The position numbers and the translations under genes are program-made. Below are positions 23,380 to 36,557 of a DNA stretch of 64,000 bases, in pieces. The stretch spans positions 62,001 through 126,000 of the forward strand of contig JBAMJV010003289.1 of NCBI GenBank assembly GCA_037951105.1, written 5' to 3'. Source of the stretch: Echinarachnius parma. Its lineage: Eukaryota; Echinodermata; Echinoidea; Clypeasteroida; Echinarachniidae. Positions within the stretch are counted from its first letter, which is position 1. Every line of letters begins with the position of its first letter. The notes under the pieces were generated by a model. It worked only from the letters and a program-made list of their open reading frames with translations. It searched no databases and had not been told where the DNA came from.

Positions 23380-24165
23380 GATTAACCCTAATTAAGAACC
23401 AATCAGCCATCTGACCATAGAATCTCCTTTTAAAATTGAACAATTTGTGGACGGGGTGTAGTCCCGTACGTTTATAACGGCATAGTAATATTATGGCGTC
23501 ACAATACATAACTAGCATGACTATGACTATAGCAAGACAGCTCGACAAGAAAGTGATGCGCTTATGAAAAGTTCCAAAGTGCAAACATTCTTGGTGTTTT
23601 TGTAAAGTTTTAAGTGGTATTTTCGCACGGTATTCTTATACGTCAAAGTACGATTTATGCGTTGTATTCAGAAACCAGTAGCAGCTCTATTTTTTTCTCT
23701 CAAAGTTAACTTTCTGAGTGGATCAAAAGAAGTAAAATACTTTGTAATTGTCATTTTATACTTTTAAGTGCGTACTAAGAAACCGGTGAAAAATTAACTG
23801 TCAATTTAGTAGTATTTATTTTGTGATGACAGTGAAAATGTGACGATTGAAGATATGCAAGATATCGTGTATTTTTTAACCTATTCAATAATTATTCTTT
23901 TGACACGAAACATTATACATATAAATCGATTTTATCCGCTGCTTTCGTATTGCGTAAGACATCGTCATACATGTTCTCCTTATTTTCACATGGGAAATGT
24001 TTGTTTTAGAATAGCAGTGTTTGGGATAATACGACAATATACACCATGACTATGGTAACTGAATTCTACTTGGTTTAACAATTATATCAAGTGATATACG
24101 TAGTGATAATGTAACTCTATCGACTTTTTGTGTGTGTAAATATGATACAACATCTGCAACTCTAT
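23380..24165. other. Intergenic sequence
   Basis: Only short frames without recognisable domains; nothing else seen. Confidence 0.4.
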
Positions 24166-24330
24166 GGCCCCGTTGCATAAACAGACAGCAATCGATTATA
24201 AGTTACAATGAATTGTAAGTCAAATAATGCGTTCAAAATGGACAATTTTGATTGGTTAAAACGCGCCAATTTTTTGACTAAAAATTAATTGTAACTTACA
24301 TTCGATTGTATCTCTTTCTGCAACGGGTCC
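24166..24330. mobile_element. 165-bp MITE with GGCCCCGTTGCA ends
   Basis: GGCCCCGTTGCATAAACAGA at the left matches the reverse complement of TCTTTCTGCAACGGGTCC at the right. CAATCGATTATAAGTTACAAT pairs with ATTGTAACTTACATTCGATTG just inside. Non-coding foldback element. Confidence 0.75.
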
Positions 24331-24761
24331 ATAACTAACAAGGTTACTCAGTAATCCACGTTTTCATTGTACAGGTTATAATGTCATGTTTGTGTTGATG
24401 ATTATTGTCTTATCTTGGTAAATATCTTTACAGCTCATCTACACAATTATACTAGTTAATTATTGTTTATAGGCAAACACCACACCTTCATCGTTAGAGT
24501 AAAACTAAGCTGTACATACTCCATTTTTTGTTGTTTTAACTCAGGCTACTAGCAAATACACATCGCCGTGTATTTTCGTTTAAATTATCTTATATTAAAT
24601 TATTGTGTGCCAACATTCTACCCAGTATTAAACGTTAATCAGAACTGGTCAAACAGAAGAAGTGAGAGAAATTAAGTTATCAAGTGTGGTTTAGTTTAGG
24701 AATGTAGATTCAAAAGAATATTTACTAAGACTAGTAACGACCATGGACACGTGTATGTTCC

Positions 24762-24985
24762 GGCCCGGTCCCACTATAGCGTATCTCCTCCCGTTTCCTA
24801 TTCGTTTGACATCCGTTTGACATACTGACAGGGAACGAAATGATGCGACCAAGTTCGGAACGGATACTTTTAATTCGGCTCCGTTTCGCGTGAAACGAAA
24901 CGTCATGTGCTAACTTACAGACCGTTTCGCCTCATGTTGGTCGGCTAGGAAACGAAAGAGGATTCCCTTTAGTGGGACTAGGCCA
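24762..24985. mobile_element. MITE with GGCCTAGTC inverted ends, copy 2
   Basis: The right end TAGTGGGACTAGGCCA pairs with the left end GGCCCGGTCCCACTA. The inside matches the copy at 9039-9271. Here the TCCGTTTGACAT block is duplicated in tandem. Confidence 0.7.
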
Positions 24986-25260
24986 CTCGTTTGTAACTCA
25001 TGGTGTAAATGTTTTATGTTGTTTGCTTGTATGTCAGCGGAAAGCTTTATTGCTTTGTTGTTATTTATCTTAAAAATACAATTTTAAGTTTGTTTTTATT
25101 GCTTGATTCGGGTCACCAAAATACGCAATGGACAGTACTGATGTACAATGATGCATATTAAATATATATGTGTATGTACACAGAATAAAACTTATTTGTT
25201 GTAATCATTGTTGTGTACCAAGTGTCCGGGACTATGGGCATGCCTTTTATGTGCTCTATA

Positions 25261-25494
25261 CAGGGTGGCCCAGAAATAACGGAACGGGGTGCTTGCTATA
25301 TTGAAGACACATGATGCCCGTCATAGCAACTAGTAACGTTCAATGCGTGCGCCATTGTTCTTCTCTAGCTCAATACACAGCTGAACGCACACTCACAATG
25401 CCGCACGGTTGATCGTTTACTCGATGCAGTATGGCGGGCATCATGAGTCGTTAGTGTGGCAAGTACCCCGTTCCGTTATTTCTGGGCCACCCTG
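25261..25494. mobile_element. 234-bp mariner-like MITE
   Basis: Ends CAGGGTGGCCCAGAAATAAC and its reverse complement, continuing to GGAACGGGGT, flanked by TA (or TATA) on both sides. CAGGGTGGCCCA-type ends with TA duplications are typical of Tc1/mariner elements. It has no transposase frame. Confidence 0.85.
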
Positions 25495-27110
25495 TATAAC
25501 GCCCCCTCTCTAAATTTCCTTCCGTCCTTTCAGGTCACCATTTATGATTCCATAAATTGTATCATTTGTTGTTTCTTCTTTCTCGAAACAATCCTTTTAT
25601 ACACTTCGAATTTGTTAAATATTTTATCTTTACTAACACTATGTGGAAGTTGCGTATGTATACTGCTATGAATGTACAGTATGTGAGGGTGTGCGTGTTT
25701 GTTTTGCTGGGTGTCATAGTGTATTTAATTGGGTTAGATTTGTATTTTGCCTGATGGACTCAATCTGGAGAAATAAATCACACAATAGTTATTTGTTTTT
25801 TAGTTTAATTTGATATTAATCTATACAATTAGATAATTTCACGTGAACGTATTTCATTAAAACATTAGTTTATAAAACTCTTTCAGAATAAAATAAGACA
25901 CTGATTATTAAAATATACAAACACAACATATCAAATCTATGAAAGATCATATAATTCCTAAAAAGTCATACAAATCTATATATAACATGATCTATAAAAA
26001 TGTCAAGATATAAAAAGGAGTAAGGCATACGATTGATTAAGATTAAGGAATAACTACGAAGAATAAGTGCGTTTGAATAGATCTATCTATCCCAGAAGTA
26101 GTGTTGTGAATTGTTCGTTACAGGCCTATGTTTATGATCAAGTGAAAATAATCATGGTAATATAGCTTTAAAGATATTTCAAAGCGCGGATTCTAATTGG
26201 CTATATAACGCACCCATGCATACACGAGGGATGGATAACGGAATTCGTTTCTACTGATTTATTTCATAAACAACTACCGACATAAATAGAAGTTCACATA
26301 GTATAGTCTAATATGGATACAAAAGTAATTCAAGCATAGTTAAACAGACCAGAAGTATATAATACAAAGGAATAATGATCACAAAAATAGGGTATCCCCG
26401 GAGAATTAAACCCTATTTTCTTTGCTCATTGTGTAGAAACAAGAGTAAACGGGAGTAAACAAGCCTATTCTGGCATATATTGCACCAGAAGAAGCACATT
26501 GCTACCCGTATGTCTCAACTTACCACTATAAAACATATTAATTGTATACTTTCGACACGGTAGAGGTAGCACAACATATTTGTACTTGACAAACATGATA
26601 CAAATAATTATGATTGCCAATGACTGCACCCAACTTAAGTAGTAGTACACGTGAAATGGTTGCAAACATTATAGTAGCAATCAGTGTATTTTGACAATTC
26701 ATTACATAAAACTACTGTTTAAACAAACTATATACACTTCCAATTAAAACGCATACGGATTATTCAGAGTATTGAGGAGGATTAATATAACCTAAACCAA
26801 GTACCAATTAAGAGATCAAACTGGTCCGCCCTGTTCGATATACATATTACTATACTGTATGTACGGTGTACCAAAACAGCGAATCGGCCGAAATATTTTA
26901 ATATTGACATGATCACTGATGATTGAGGGTATCAAAATTGCCTACTGAATCTAAAATCAGTAAGAAACTGGTTCGGATATGGGTCATAGTTTCTCTACCA
27001 ACACCCTTTGTGAATTTAATTGTCAGCATCTAAACCGGCAATTATTGTATTCAGCTAAAACATTGACAACCCGTTTCGAGGCTACTCTGTTTTGCAGATA
27101 TCCCTTCACC
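25495..27110. other. Intergenic sequence downstream of caveolin
   Basis: AT-rich, with no recognisable gene, RNA or repeat. Confidence 0.4.
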
Positions 27111-27189
27111 CAGACCTTCGTCACCTGATGGGATGTGACATATACGATGCAGCCATGGAAATGTACATAGTAGCATTTCTTTTACCCAT

Positions 27190-27360
27190 CAATGTAATGT
27201 AATCAACTATGGATACATAACCGTATACAAAATAATACTTCCGACACCTCTGATAACTGCTATTCATATTGTTGTGCCTGTTTGTCCGGCGTAGTGAGTA
27301 TGAAGATGAATACATAAACGTATATAATATAATACTTCCAACACCTCTGATAAACCGATA
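27190..27360 (-). repeat. Tandem copy of the caveolin 3' coding end and 3' UTR
   Basis: The block from CAATAATACTTCC..ACACCTCTGATAA to TTGTGCCTGTTTGTCCGGCGTAGTGAGTATGAAGATGA, roughly 27225-27306, repeats the sequence at about 27330-27416, which is the caveolin C-terminal coding end plus 3' flank. The unit is about 105 bp. The outer copy lies beyond the stop codon and is non-coding. Confidence 0.7.
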
Positions 27361-27547
27361 TTAATAGTGTTGCGCCTGTTGTGCCTGTTGGTCCGGCGTA
27401 GTGGGTATGAAGACGACCTTGATCTTGGAGAACATGAGAGCGACGCTTTCGTAGCAGGGATCGCAGAATGCCTTGACGCAGATGGCGTAGCTCTTGGTAG
27501 CACACACCATCTTGATCAGGTAGGCCTTGATGCACGGGACCACACAC
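27361..27547 (-). CDS. Caveolin exon 3 (C-terminal domain)
   Basis: Completes the split Trp codon of exon 2 and reads CVVPCIKAYLIKMVCATKSY, continues AFCDPCYESVALMFSKIKVV and ends TTPDQQAQQAQHY with TAA at 27361-27363. VVPCIK.YL, ICV and FCDP are caveolin family hallmarks. Acceptor: TTTGCCTTGTGCAG. Confidence 0.93.
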
Positions 27548-30500
27548 CTGCACAAGGCAAACACATCAAAGGGGTATTATGATAATAATAATAATAATAA
27601 CGTTTTATTCACCTAGGGTAGCCACTTTAGTGACGAACACTGCTCTTCCAGGACATATATATTATCAAAATTACGTTTACACCATGAGCGACTCTTCTAG
27701 CGCCGCCCTCAACAGGAGCGTCTCGCCGCCCCCCGTTCAAACCATGAGCGAATATACTAGTCCCGTCCTCAACATGAGCGTCTCTCCGCGCCCCGTTCAC
27801 ACCATGAGCGACTCTCCGAGCCCCGTTCACAATAGGAACGACCCTTCGAGCCCTGTTCACACCTTGAGCGACTCTCAGAGCCCACAGCGTGATGGTGACA
27901 AGTCGCGATATGTCACAGCCACGGTACACGCACAAGACGACGCCTAGTTATCTGCACAACCCCGGTAACTATTCATAAATGTATACTTTCGAGTCGAAAT
28001 TATCCGAAATAGCAACAGCGTTAATATACTTTTGTTTTGTTTTGTGTGTGTATAACTAACGTTCCGATGCAGTGAAATTCATTATGTAGACTATACAGAT
28101 AACAAAATAAAAGAATGTATAGCGAACTCGGTGAATGAGTTCATTTTCTTTGTTCGATGTCGATTCACATGCATGCCATGAATCCTGTTTATTGCGGCAC
28201 CAGCAACTAAAATGGCCAGGACAACAGGAGGATCCATAGCGGACTCGCGTTCACACCATGGAGCATATCACGTATATTCTAATCGCGATCCTATCGGGCT
28301 ATATGCCAATTATTAAGTTATGAGCCTAATTATGAGTTTGAATTGCTCATAAAATGTTTATTTTGTAATTAATTAGCATTTTTGCTTTGTGTGGCATGTG
28401 TTTATATACTACATGATCTTATTGGCAATGAATTTTAAGACAACAGGAGGATCCATAGCGGACTCGCGTTCACACCATGGAGCATATCACGTATATTCTA
28501 ATCGCGATCCTATCGGGCTATATGCCAATTATTAAGCCATGAGCCTAATTAAGAGTTTGAATTGCTCATAAAATGTTTATTTTGTAATTAATTAGTATTT
28601 TTGCTTTTTGTGGCATGTGTTTATATACTACATGATCTTATTGGCAATGAATTTTAAGACAACAGGAGGATCCATAGCGGACTCGCGTTCACACCATGGA
28701 GCATATCACGTATATTCTAATCGCGATCCTATCGGGCTATACTTAGTATTGTTTTTTGTTTGTTTGTCAAACAAGTTTTATTATATCGTATGACATTATT
28801 TATGTGTTACATGCAACGCATCTTCCACCCTCTCGGAGAAAGACGTTTTTTTTTTTAGTCGCAATCATGTTTTTGAGACTGTTTATGTTTATTCTCAAAG
28901 CTAGATTGTTTTATTTTTTAATGATGAATGGAAAAGGCTCCACTGTTATAAGTACACTTAATATACAAATGCTTTGTTGTAATGTGATGTATTTTCATAA
29001 TTTCTGTACATTTAATTTGATACTTTCAAAATGGTATTTTAACGTTTTGATGTGTGTGTTGTGTTTAAGGTCTAACATGGGTGAAACGACAAACGCAAAT
29101 GAATTCATTTGACATTTATTCTATGAATGTTCGAGGCCTGTGCGATCGAACTAAACGTATGCATGTTTTTGCTTGGCTGCGCGACAAAAATGCTAGTATT
29201 TTTTGTTTTACAAGAAACTCATTCATGTCCACAAGATGAAGCAAAATGGAAGGAAGACTGGGGAGGTGGCGCGCTTTATTTTTCACACGGCGCTACGAAT
29301 AGTAGAGGAGTCGCTATACTATTTAAAGATGTACCACATATTACTATTAATAAATGTTATCACGATGACGATGGGAGATTGCTTATTTTGGATGTGGTTC
29401 TTGGGAATCAAAAAATCACTCTTACAAATGTGTATGGGCCAAATATTGATGATCCGGTTCTTTTTATTAATATTCTTCAACAATTTGCAAATTTTGATTG
29501 TGAATCTATAATTTGGTGTGGAGATTTTAATTGCGTGCTAGATATTAAATTAGACAAAAAGGGTGGTCGCCCCATTACCCATGGACATTGTGTTAATAGT
29601 ATTAAAGAAATAATAGATGAATATAACTTGATTGATATATGGAGATTTAAAAATGCGAATGTGTCTATGTTTACTTGGCATACAAAAGACATTTTTTGTC
29701 GTTTAGATTTTTTTCTTATTTCAAGTAATTTGATTGCACAAGTTGATAAATGCGTTATATCGTGTGGGTTTAAAACGGACCATTCCGCTATAATATTATC
29801 TTTAACTACAGTGAATGAGGCTAGAGGAAGAGGTTTTTGGAAATTTAATACTTCGCTCTTGCAGGATGGAAAATATGTTAAATTGATACGAAGTTGTATA
29901 CAAGAAAATTTATTGTATTATTCTCAAATATTGGATCCTAACACCTTTTGGGATTTTTTAAAATGTCAAATGAGATCCATATCAATACGATATTCTATTG
30001 ATCTTTCAAAGACTAAACAAAATTAGAAACGAGTTTAGTTGAAAAATTAAACAAACTTGAATTGGATTACGCTGAAAATCCAACTGAAATTGTATTAGAT
30101 CAAATTAAATTTTGTAGAGAAGATTTAGATATTTTATATAAAAAGAAAGTTGACGGCGCTTTTATAAGATCTAGATCCAATTGGATTGAACATGGTGAAA
30201 AAAATACACGTTATTTTTTAAATTTAGAAAGAAGAAACCAAAGATTGAAATGATGAAAAAGGGACAAATTCAACAGTCCAATAAAGACATTTTAAAAACT
30301 GCTAAAGAGTATTATGACAAATTGTATACTTCCAATAACCCTTCACTAGCTAATTTTGTAGAAATTTTACCTCAAGACTGTCAGAATGTTGAATTGTCAT
30401 TGAACTCCAAAGAAAAGTGTGAAGGTTTGTTAACATTGAATGAATGTTTAAATACACTTAAAACTATGAAAAATAATAAAACACCTGGTACTGATGGGTT

Positions 30501-33500
30501 TCCTTGTGAATTTTATAAATTCTTTTTTAAAGATTTAGGCGTCTTATTATTAAAAACTTTTAATTATTCATTTCATTGTGGTAAAATGTCCCTTGATCAA
30601 AGAAGAGCCATAATAAATCTAATTCCAAAGAAAAATCAAGACCCCTTATTTTTGAAAAATTGGAGACCCATTTCTATTTTAAATACTGATTATAAATTAT
30701 TGGCTAAATGCTTTATAGCACACAGGCTAAGAAATGTATTATCTGAAATTATAAGTTGTGACCAGACTGGGTTTATGAAAGGACGTTTTATTGGAGAAAA
30801 TATTCGTTTGGCTTTAGATATGATTGATTACCTTTTTATACAAATTTTTATGATATCCCCGGTTTTATGGTGCTAGTAGATATTGAAAAAGCTTTTGAAA
30901 AGCTAGAGTGGTCGTATATGTTTCAGGCATTAAAATATTTAAATTTTGGTGATGATTTTATATCCTGGATAAAACTGTTGTATAATGATATATATTCTTG
31001 TGTTATAAATAACGGCCATGCCTCTGAATTTTTTAACGTTACTTGTGGTGTTCGCCAAGGTTGCCCTTTAAGCCCATTGCTTTTTATTATTTGTAATGAA
31101 ATAATGAGTATTTGGATTAAGAGTGACACAAACATTCAAGGAATTGTGATTAATGATACAAATATAAAAATAAGCATGTACGCTGATGACACAACATTTT
31201 ATGTAAAGGACACTCACTCTTTGTCTAGAATTATATATATACTTGAAGTATTGAAAAGGTATTCAGGGTTAAATATAAATCGTAATAAATCAGAAATTAT
31301 AGCTCTTGGTTATTACAAAGCTAACCCCCCGGACGTAAACTTTACAGGATTGAAATATGCTAAAGGTCCATTTTATTTATTAGGCGTGCATTTTTCAATG
31401 AACTCAAATGATTTATATGAATTAAATTATGTGCCTAAATTACAAACTTTAAAACGAATTTTGGGAATATGGTCGATGAGAGACTTAACGCCAATGGGTA
31501 AAATTATTATTGTGAAATCATTTGCTATTTCCCAATTTATTTTTCTTTTATCAGTATTACCTAAGCCCCCTGATGAATTTATTCATGAAGTTGAATCGGT
31601 TATATACTCTTTTATTTGGAATCATAAACCAGATAAGATAAATCGGAAAACAATTATAGCAGATTATAATGAAGGGGGTTTGAAAATGTTACATTTACCA
31701 TCAATTATTATAGGACTCAGGATCGCATGGGTAATGAGATTGTTAAATACAGAAAATACAGGCAACTGGAAATGTTTTTTTGAATTTTATATGAGAAATT
31801 TAGGTAATGCCTTATTTTGGACTTGTAATTTAAAAAGTAAAGAGCAATTGATAGAAATTGATAACGCCTTTATAAAAGAAATTTTAGTAGCCTGGAGCGA
31901 TTTAACTTTTTCTGAGAACCCAAATGATAATTTTATTCATATTCAAGTAATATGGAATAATTCATGTATTCAAATAAATGGGAAGGTTGTTTTTAAGTCC
32001 GATTGGATAAATAATGGTGTAGTAAAATTGTTTCATTTATTAAATAAAGATGGGTCATTTTTGAGTTATGATGAATTTGTACAAAAATACCATATTCGTT
32101 GTAATTTTATGGAGTTGTATTCTGTTATATCCGCCATTCCTGTACAATGGAAACACATTATTAAAAATGCTCCCATTTCAAATATTAATCAGCATGAAGA
32201 TTTTATTAGTACGTTGAAAAAGAAAACAAAAATATGTAAATTTATTCATAAATTATGCATTGATCAAATAATTCAAATTCCAATTTCACAAACAAAATGG
32301 AACTCAATTTTATTGCACCCGATAATGGATTGGAAAGAAATGTATGCTATTCCTTTTAAATATGCGTTATCAATAAAATTGCGTTATTTTCAGTTTAGAA
32401 TATTACATAATATTCTTGGGGTAAATAAATATTTGAAATTGGTAGGCATATTAGATTCTGATCAATGTGATTTTTGTTTAAATGGTGTTGAATCAATCCC
32501 ACATTTGTTCTGGGACTGCCCTGTAACTCATCAATTTATATTACAATTTCAAGAACACACTTTAAATGACCAAATTATATTGACTATGAATTCATTTATA
32601 TTTGGAATTTCTGGAGGTAATTTCTGCCACTTGGATTTTGTTATTTTATACGCAAAATATTATATATTCTCTACAAAGTGTAAGAATGGTAAACTATCAT
32701 TTGAATTATTTAAGAAACAGTTGAAATATTATTATGACCTTGAACGAATAATTTATTTAAAACAAGACAAATTTGTTTTATTTCTTGATAAATGGAGAGA
32801 TGTACAATTAATTTGAAATGTATTATGATATGTATCATGTATATTACGTTATTGACATCACATACATTATTTTGTATTTTGTACTTACTATATTTCTGTT
32901 AACTTGCTTTGAGAATTTTGAATAAACTTTTATTTGAAAAAAAAAAAAAAAAAAAAAAAAATACGTTTTATTCTACAGAATGTATATATATTTTGTTTAC
33001 AACTAGGAGAAAATAGGAGCGGTATATCCATAGCAGGGGTGGCGCACATACTTTTCGCGTGGCTCTTAACATCCGGATTCGAACCTACGATCTCCTGTTC
33101 ATGATCATGATGGTATTAAAATATGATAAATACAATAATTTTCTGACAAGGTGGGGTCCATGGCCCTCCAAATTATGTATTATTATAATATCATACAAAT
33201 AGTAATAACATTAATTGGCAACTAAATGATTTTTGACAAAGCATAGTATGCAGTTGATCAAAAGGCCATGTTCGCATTAATTTTGTAGCCTGTGTAATTT
33301 GGAGGTATAAAAGTGAACTGAGACTTTCTAATAGAAAAAAGGTGATATCATATTAATTTGTATAATATATATTTACCAGATGTGGCAGAATGAGAGGATA
33401 GCGAAGTAGATACCCCAGCAGAATGCGGCTGGGATGCTGCAGACGGTTGTGCAGCACGAGTAGCAACAGTCCTTGCTCCAGTTGTACGTGTCGTAGCTCT

Positions 33501-36465
33501 TGATCCACGTCTTGTCTTGACTGTGAATGCCGTCAGGTTCTGCGAAGATTTCTTGCCAAAATACCTATTACGAGAGTGAATATCAAAATACATTGCATTA
33601 AACATGATAAATACATTGATTAAGCGAATGTACGTGAGTTCAAACTACACAACGCGTTGACGATGCCAGGCAGCAACAGCCCTTGCTCCAGTTTAAGGTG
33701 TCGTAGCTCTTGATCCACGTCTTGTCATGACTGTGGATGCCGTCAGGTTCTGCGAAGATCTCTTGCCAAAATACCTTTAAAATAAATATTAATTCAAATG
33801 TTGTTTTAAATGTCAATCAAAACGACGTTTACTCAACAAGGAAGCAATTATACCCCCTGATCCAGTTGTATATGTCGCAATGATGTATTGAGCAAGATAA
33901 CTTGCAAATACGCGGAATTGATAAAATATGAAAATAATAATATTTGTAAAAAGTATTAATCTTGGGATAAATAACCTGCAATAACTAAGCTCAACAGCCA
34001 ATGATATTTTAGTAAATATCATACAAAATGAAAATCCTGTAGACGGTCCTATAGTTTGTGTATTAGACCTGGAGACGTTCTTTAGTACAATGTTTGTTTA
34101 TGGATTCATATTCTTGAAGGGTGTAGAATAAATTAAAGCTTTGTTGCCACCTCGGCAACCTTGGGCAACTTTTTTATAAGCATTATAAAGATAATGAGCT
34201 AATTTGCATATTTATGAAATAAGGTCAGGGGTCATTTTGTATCTAGGAATAGTACAATAGTGATCAAAACTATTTTGGAAGGGTAATTTGGGGCAAGGAA
34301 TACATTTCCGGTGCTCATTTGCATGTGTCATATGGGCAACACATTGAAATCAAAGATGGCTGCCGCTAATTTGCATATTTATGAATATTATTGATTTTCA
34401 GTGACTATACAGCCTTTAATAAACAATTATTTAAGATCATTTTCTTTAATCATGTTCTAAATATGTACTAAAGATGTTTAAGAATTGTTACCACCATGGC
34501 AACATCTAGATATGCATATTATTTGCATAATTAGGTTATTTACCTCATTTGCATATTCCCAAAAATTGCGTATATTGGAAACCCGGAAAGTAAAAATGAC
34601 AAATGATACCATTTTCCCAAGGTTTTAGGGGGCAACAAATCAATTTTTGATACTTATTTTTATATATCACCATGGCAACCTGCTCAAATCCAAGATGGCT
34701 GTTCATCAAATTTCATACAGGACTTCATTCTTTTGGTTATATTAGATCAATATTATAACTTTGGGACTGTCCATTATTGGATTTTGCAAGTAGAACACTC
34801 GAATTATAATGTAGATGGGTGCTTACAGTAAAAATATTACAGTTTTATCAAATAAATGCTCTTAAAGTGAAAAAGGGCATTATCTCCATTAAAATATCAA
34901 AGGCGGCCATCTTGGATTTATGTTGGGTGCAAAGGTGATACATCTATTTAAGTATCATAAGTGGATAAGTGAACCATAACATTTTTATTTCAAAAGTTTC
35001 TAGGTGTGTAATGAACGTATCATAAATACAGTAGCCTATCATGTAATCACAAGTGTGTAGCGGAACCCCATCTCGGACTCTCCCCCCACTCGCCACTACG
35101 CGGCTCGGGTCAAATACACCCCCTTAGCAAAAAGCTAGATCCGCCCCTCGTAATATACCATAACATTTTTATTTCAAAAGTTTCTAGGTGTGTAATGAAC
35201 GTATTATAAATACAGTAGCCTATCATGTAATCACAAGTGTGTAGAGGAAGTCAAGCATAATGTTACATAATGTGGTTTGAGATATTTCTTTCTTTTTTCT
35301 CCACTTAAAATGAACAGCTGGGGGTCTTGCCCCTTCAGCCTAAAGTGGCGAAATTCAGCTATAGTGAACGAGTGATATGATGTATGATCTATATGGTCAA
35401 ATTGAAGGTGTGGTATTAGGGAGATTAATCATTATTGTGGCGTTGCAAACATGTCCCATTGTGTCAACAACATTCCTCGTTACGTTAGTCGTGTTTGATA
35501 TCCTGACAGATTAAGTGTAATGAGATATACAAAACCTGAGTAAACACAAGATACACAAAGTGTATTATAAATAAACTATCTAGTGGGTGGTGTCCACCCC
35601 ACTAAATTGCATATTTTTTAATCATTGGAATTTAAAATTGAGGAAATACCAACCTGCATGCCCCTTTCTACAATTAAGTTCAGAATAAAAAGTTTTTTTT
35701 TAAAGTTGATACCTTCACATTTTACGTCCAGCTTTAATAAAAAATGAAGCTCCATCGCCCTTTTACATTTAGTGTTTCCGCTCAATATAGTATCAGAATG
35801 ACCTGAGCAAACATGTCACTGTACTGTACTACATTTAACATGGATAAGAAATACTCAACTTAAAGGGATAGTTGAGTATTAGTAAAACTTAACTTTAGTA
35901 ACCCAAACCTGCACCATTACGGTACAAAATAATAATTATAACTTCACCATGCTCGAATACACAATTACAAACGACTAAATAAAACCCCCGTTATCATTCA
36001 AAAAGAGCCATTACAACTCAAGAGGGCGCTCTCTAAAAAATTATTGTTTTTAGCAATTTTTCATACAAAATTGTGCATTTAATGTTTTGTTAACATAATC
36101 ATTCAATATAGATATCATAAATAACTTTTGAAAAACCTATTCAGATGTTATTCAAAGTAGTCTTTAAGCGTTTTTAAAATGTTGTCTAAAGGTCAAAATA
36201 TAGAATTTGTTAATACAAATATGTTCATGGATATTACCGCTACGCCGTTTCTGAACCGATTTTGTTCAAATTTGTTTTATTCTGACCTGAAAATTGTACG
36301 TTCTTTCAAATTTGACAGTCAGTTTTTCATTATCTCATATAAATATTTTGTGAAGTGCCCCCCTATACTAACACTCAACTATCCCTTTAATGTACGAATT
36401 AATAAATGTATATAATTATGTATGTGTATGTGTGTGGGGGTTTGTTTATGTGCTTGTGCTAGTGT

Positions 36466-36512
<47 letters not shown>

Positions 36513-36515
36513 TGC

Positions 36516-36557
<42 letters not shown>

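Larger units (their letters stand above)
27611..32962 (+). mobile_element. Near-complete L1/Tx1-like LINE inserted in caveolin intron 2
   Basis: About 5.35 kb, bounded by an 11-bp direct repeat ACGTTTTATTC (27600-27610 and 32963-32973) that looks like the target-site duplication. From 5' to 3': seven 30-bp repeats with an open frame, 2.4 copies of a 219-bp repeat, an apurinic-type endonuclease, a reverse transcriptase, a C-terminal Cys/His motif, AATAAA at 32921 and a poly(A) tail (32937-32961). It is antisense to caveolin. Its 5' end lies about 63 bases from caveolin exon 3. The target is next to an (AAT)n tract (27578-27600). The coding frame is broken four times, so it is not autonomous as read. 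Confidence 0.85.

Noticed and set aside
27344-27600. Whether the (AAT)n tract and 30-bp repeats were part of caveolin
   Set aside because: They lie in intron 2 beyond a good acceptor; the 11-bp direct repeat assigns the 30-bp repeats to the LINE.
33348-33605. Thr/Arg/Ala-rich minus-strand frame over caveolin exon 2
   Set aside because: Shadow frame; the caveolin frame is one base away and matches the family.
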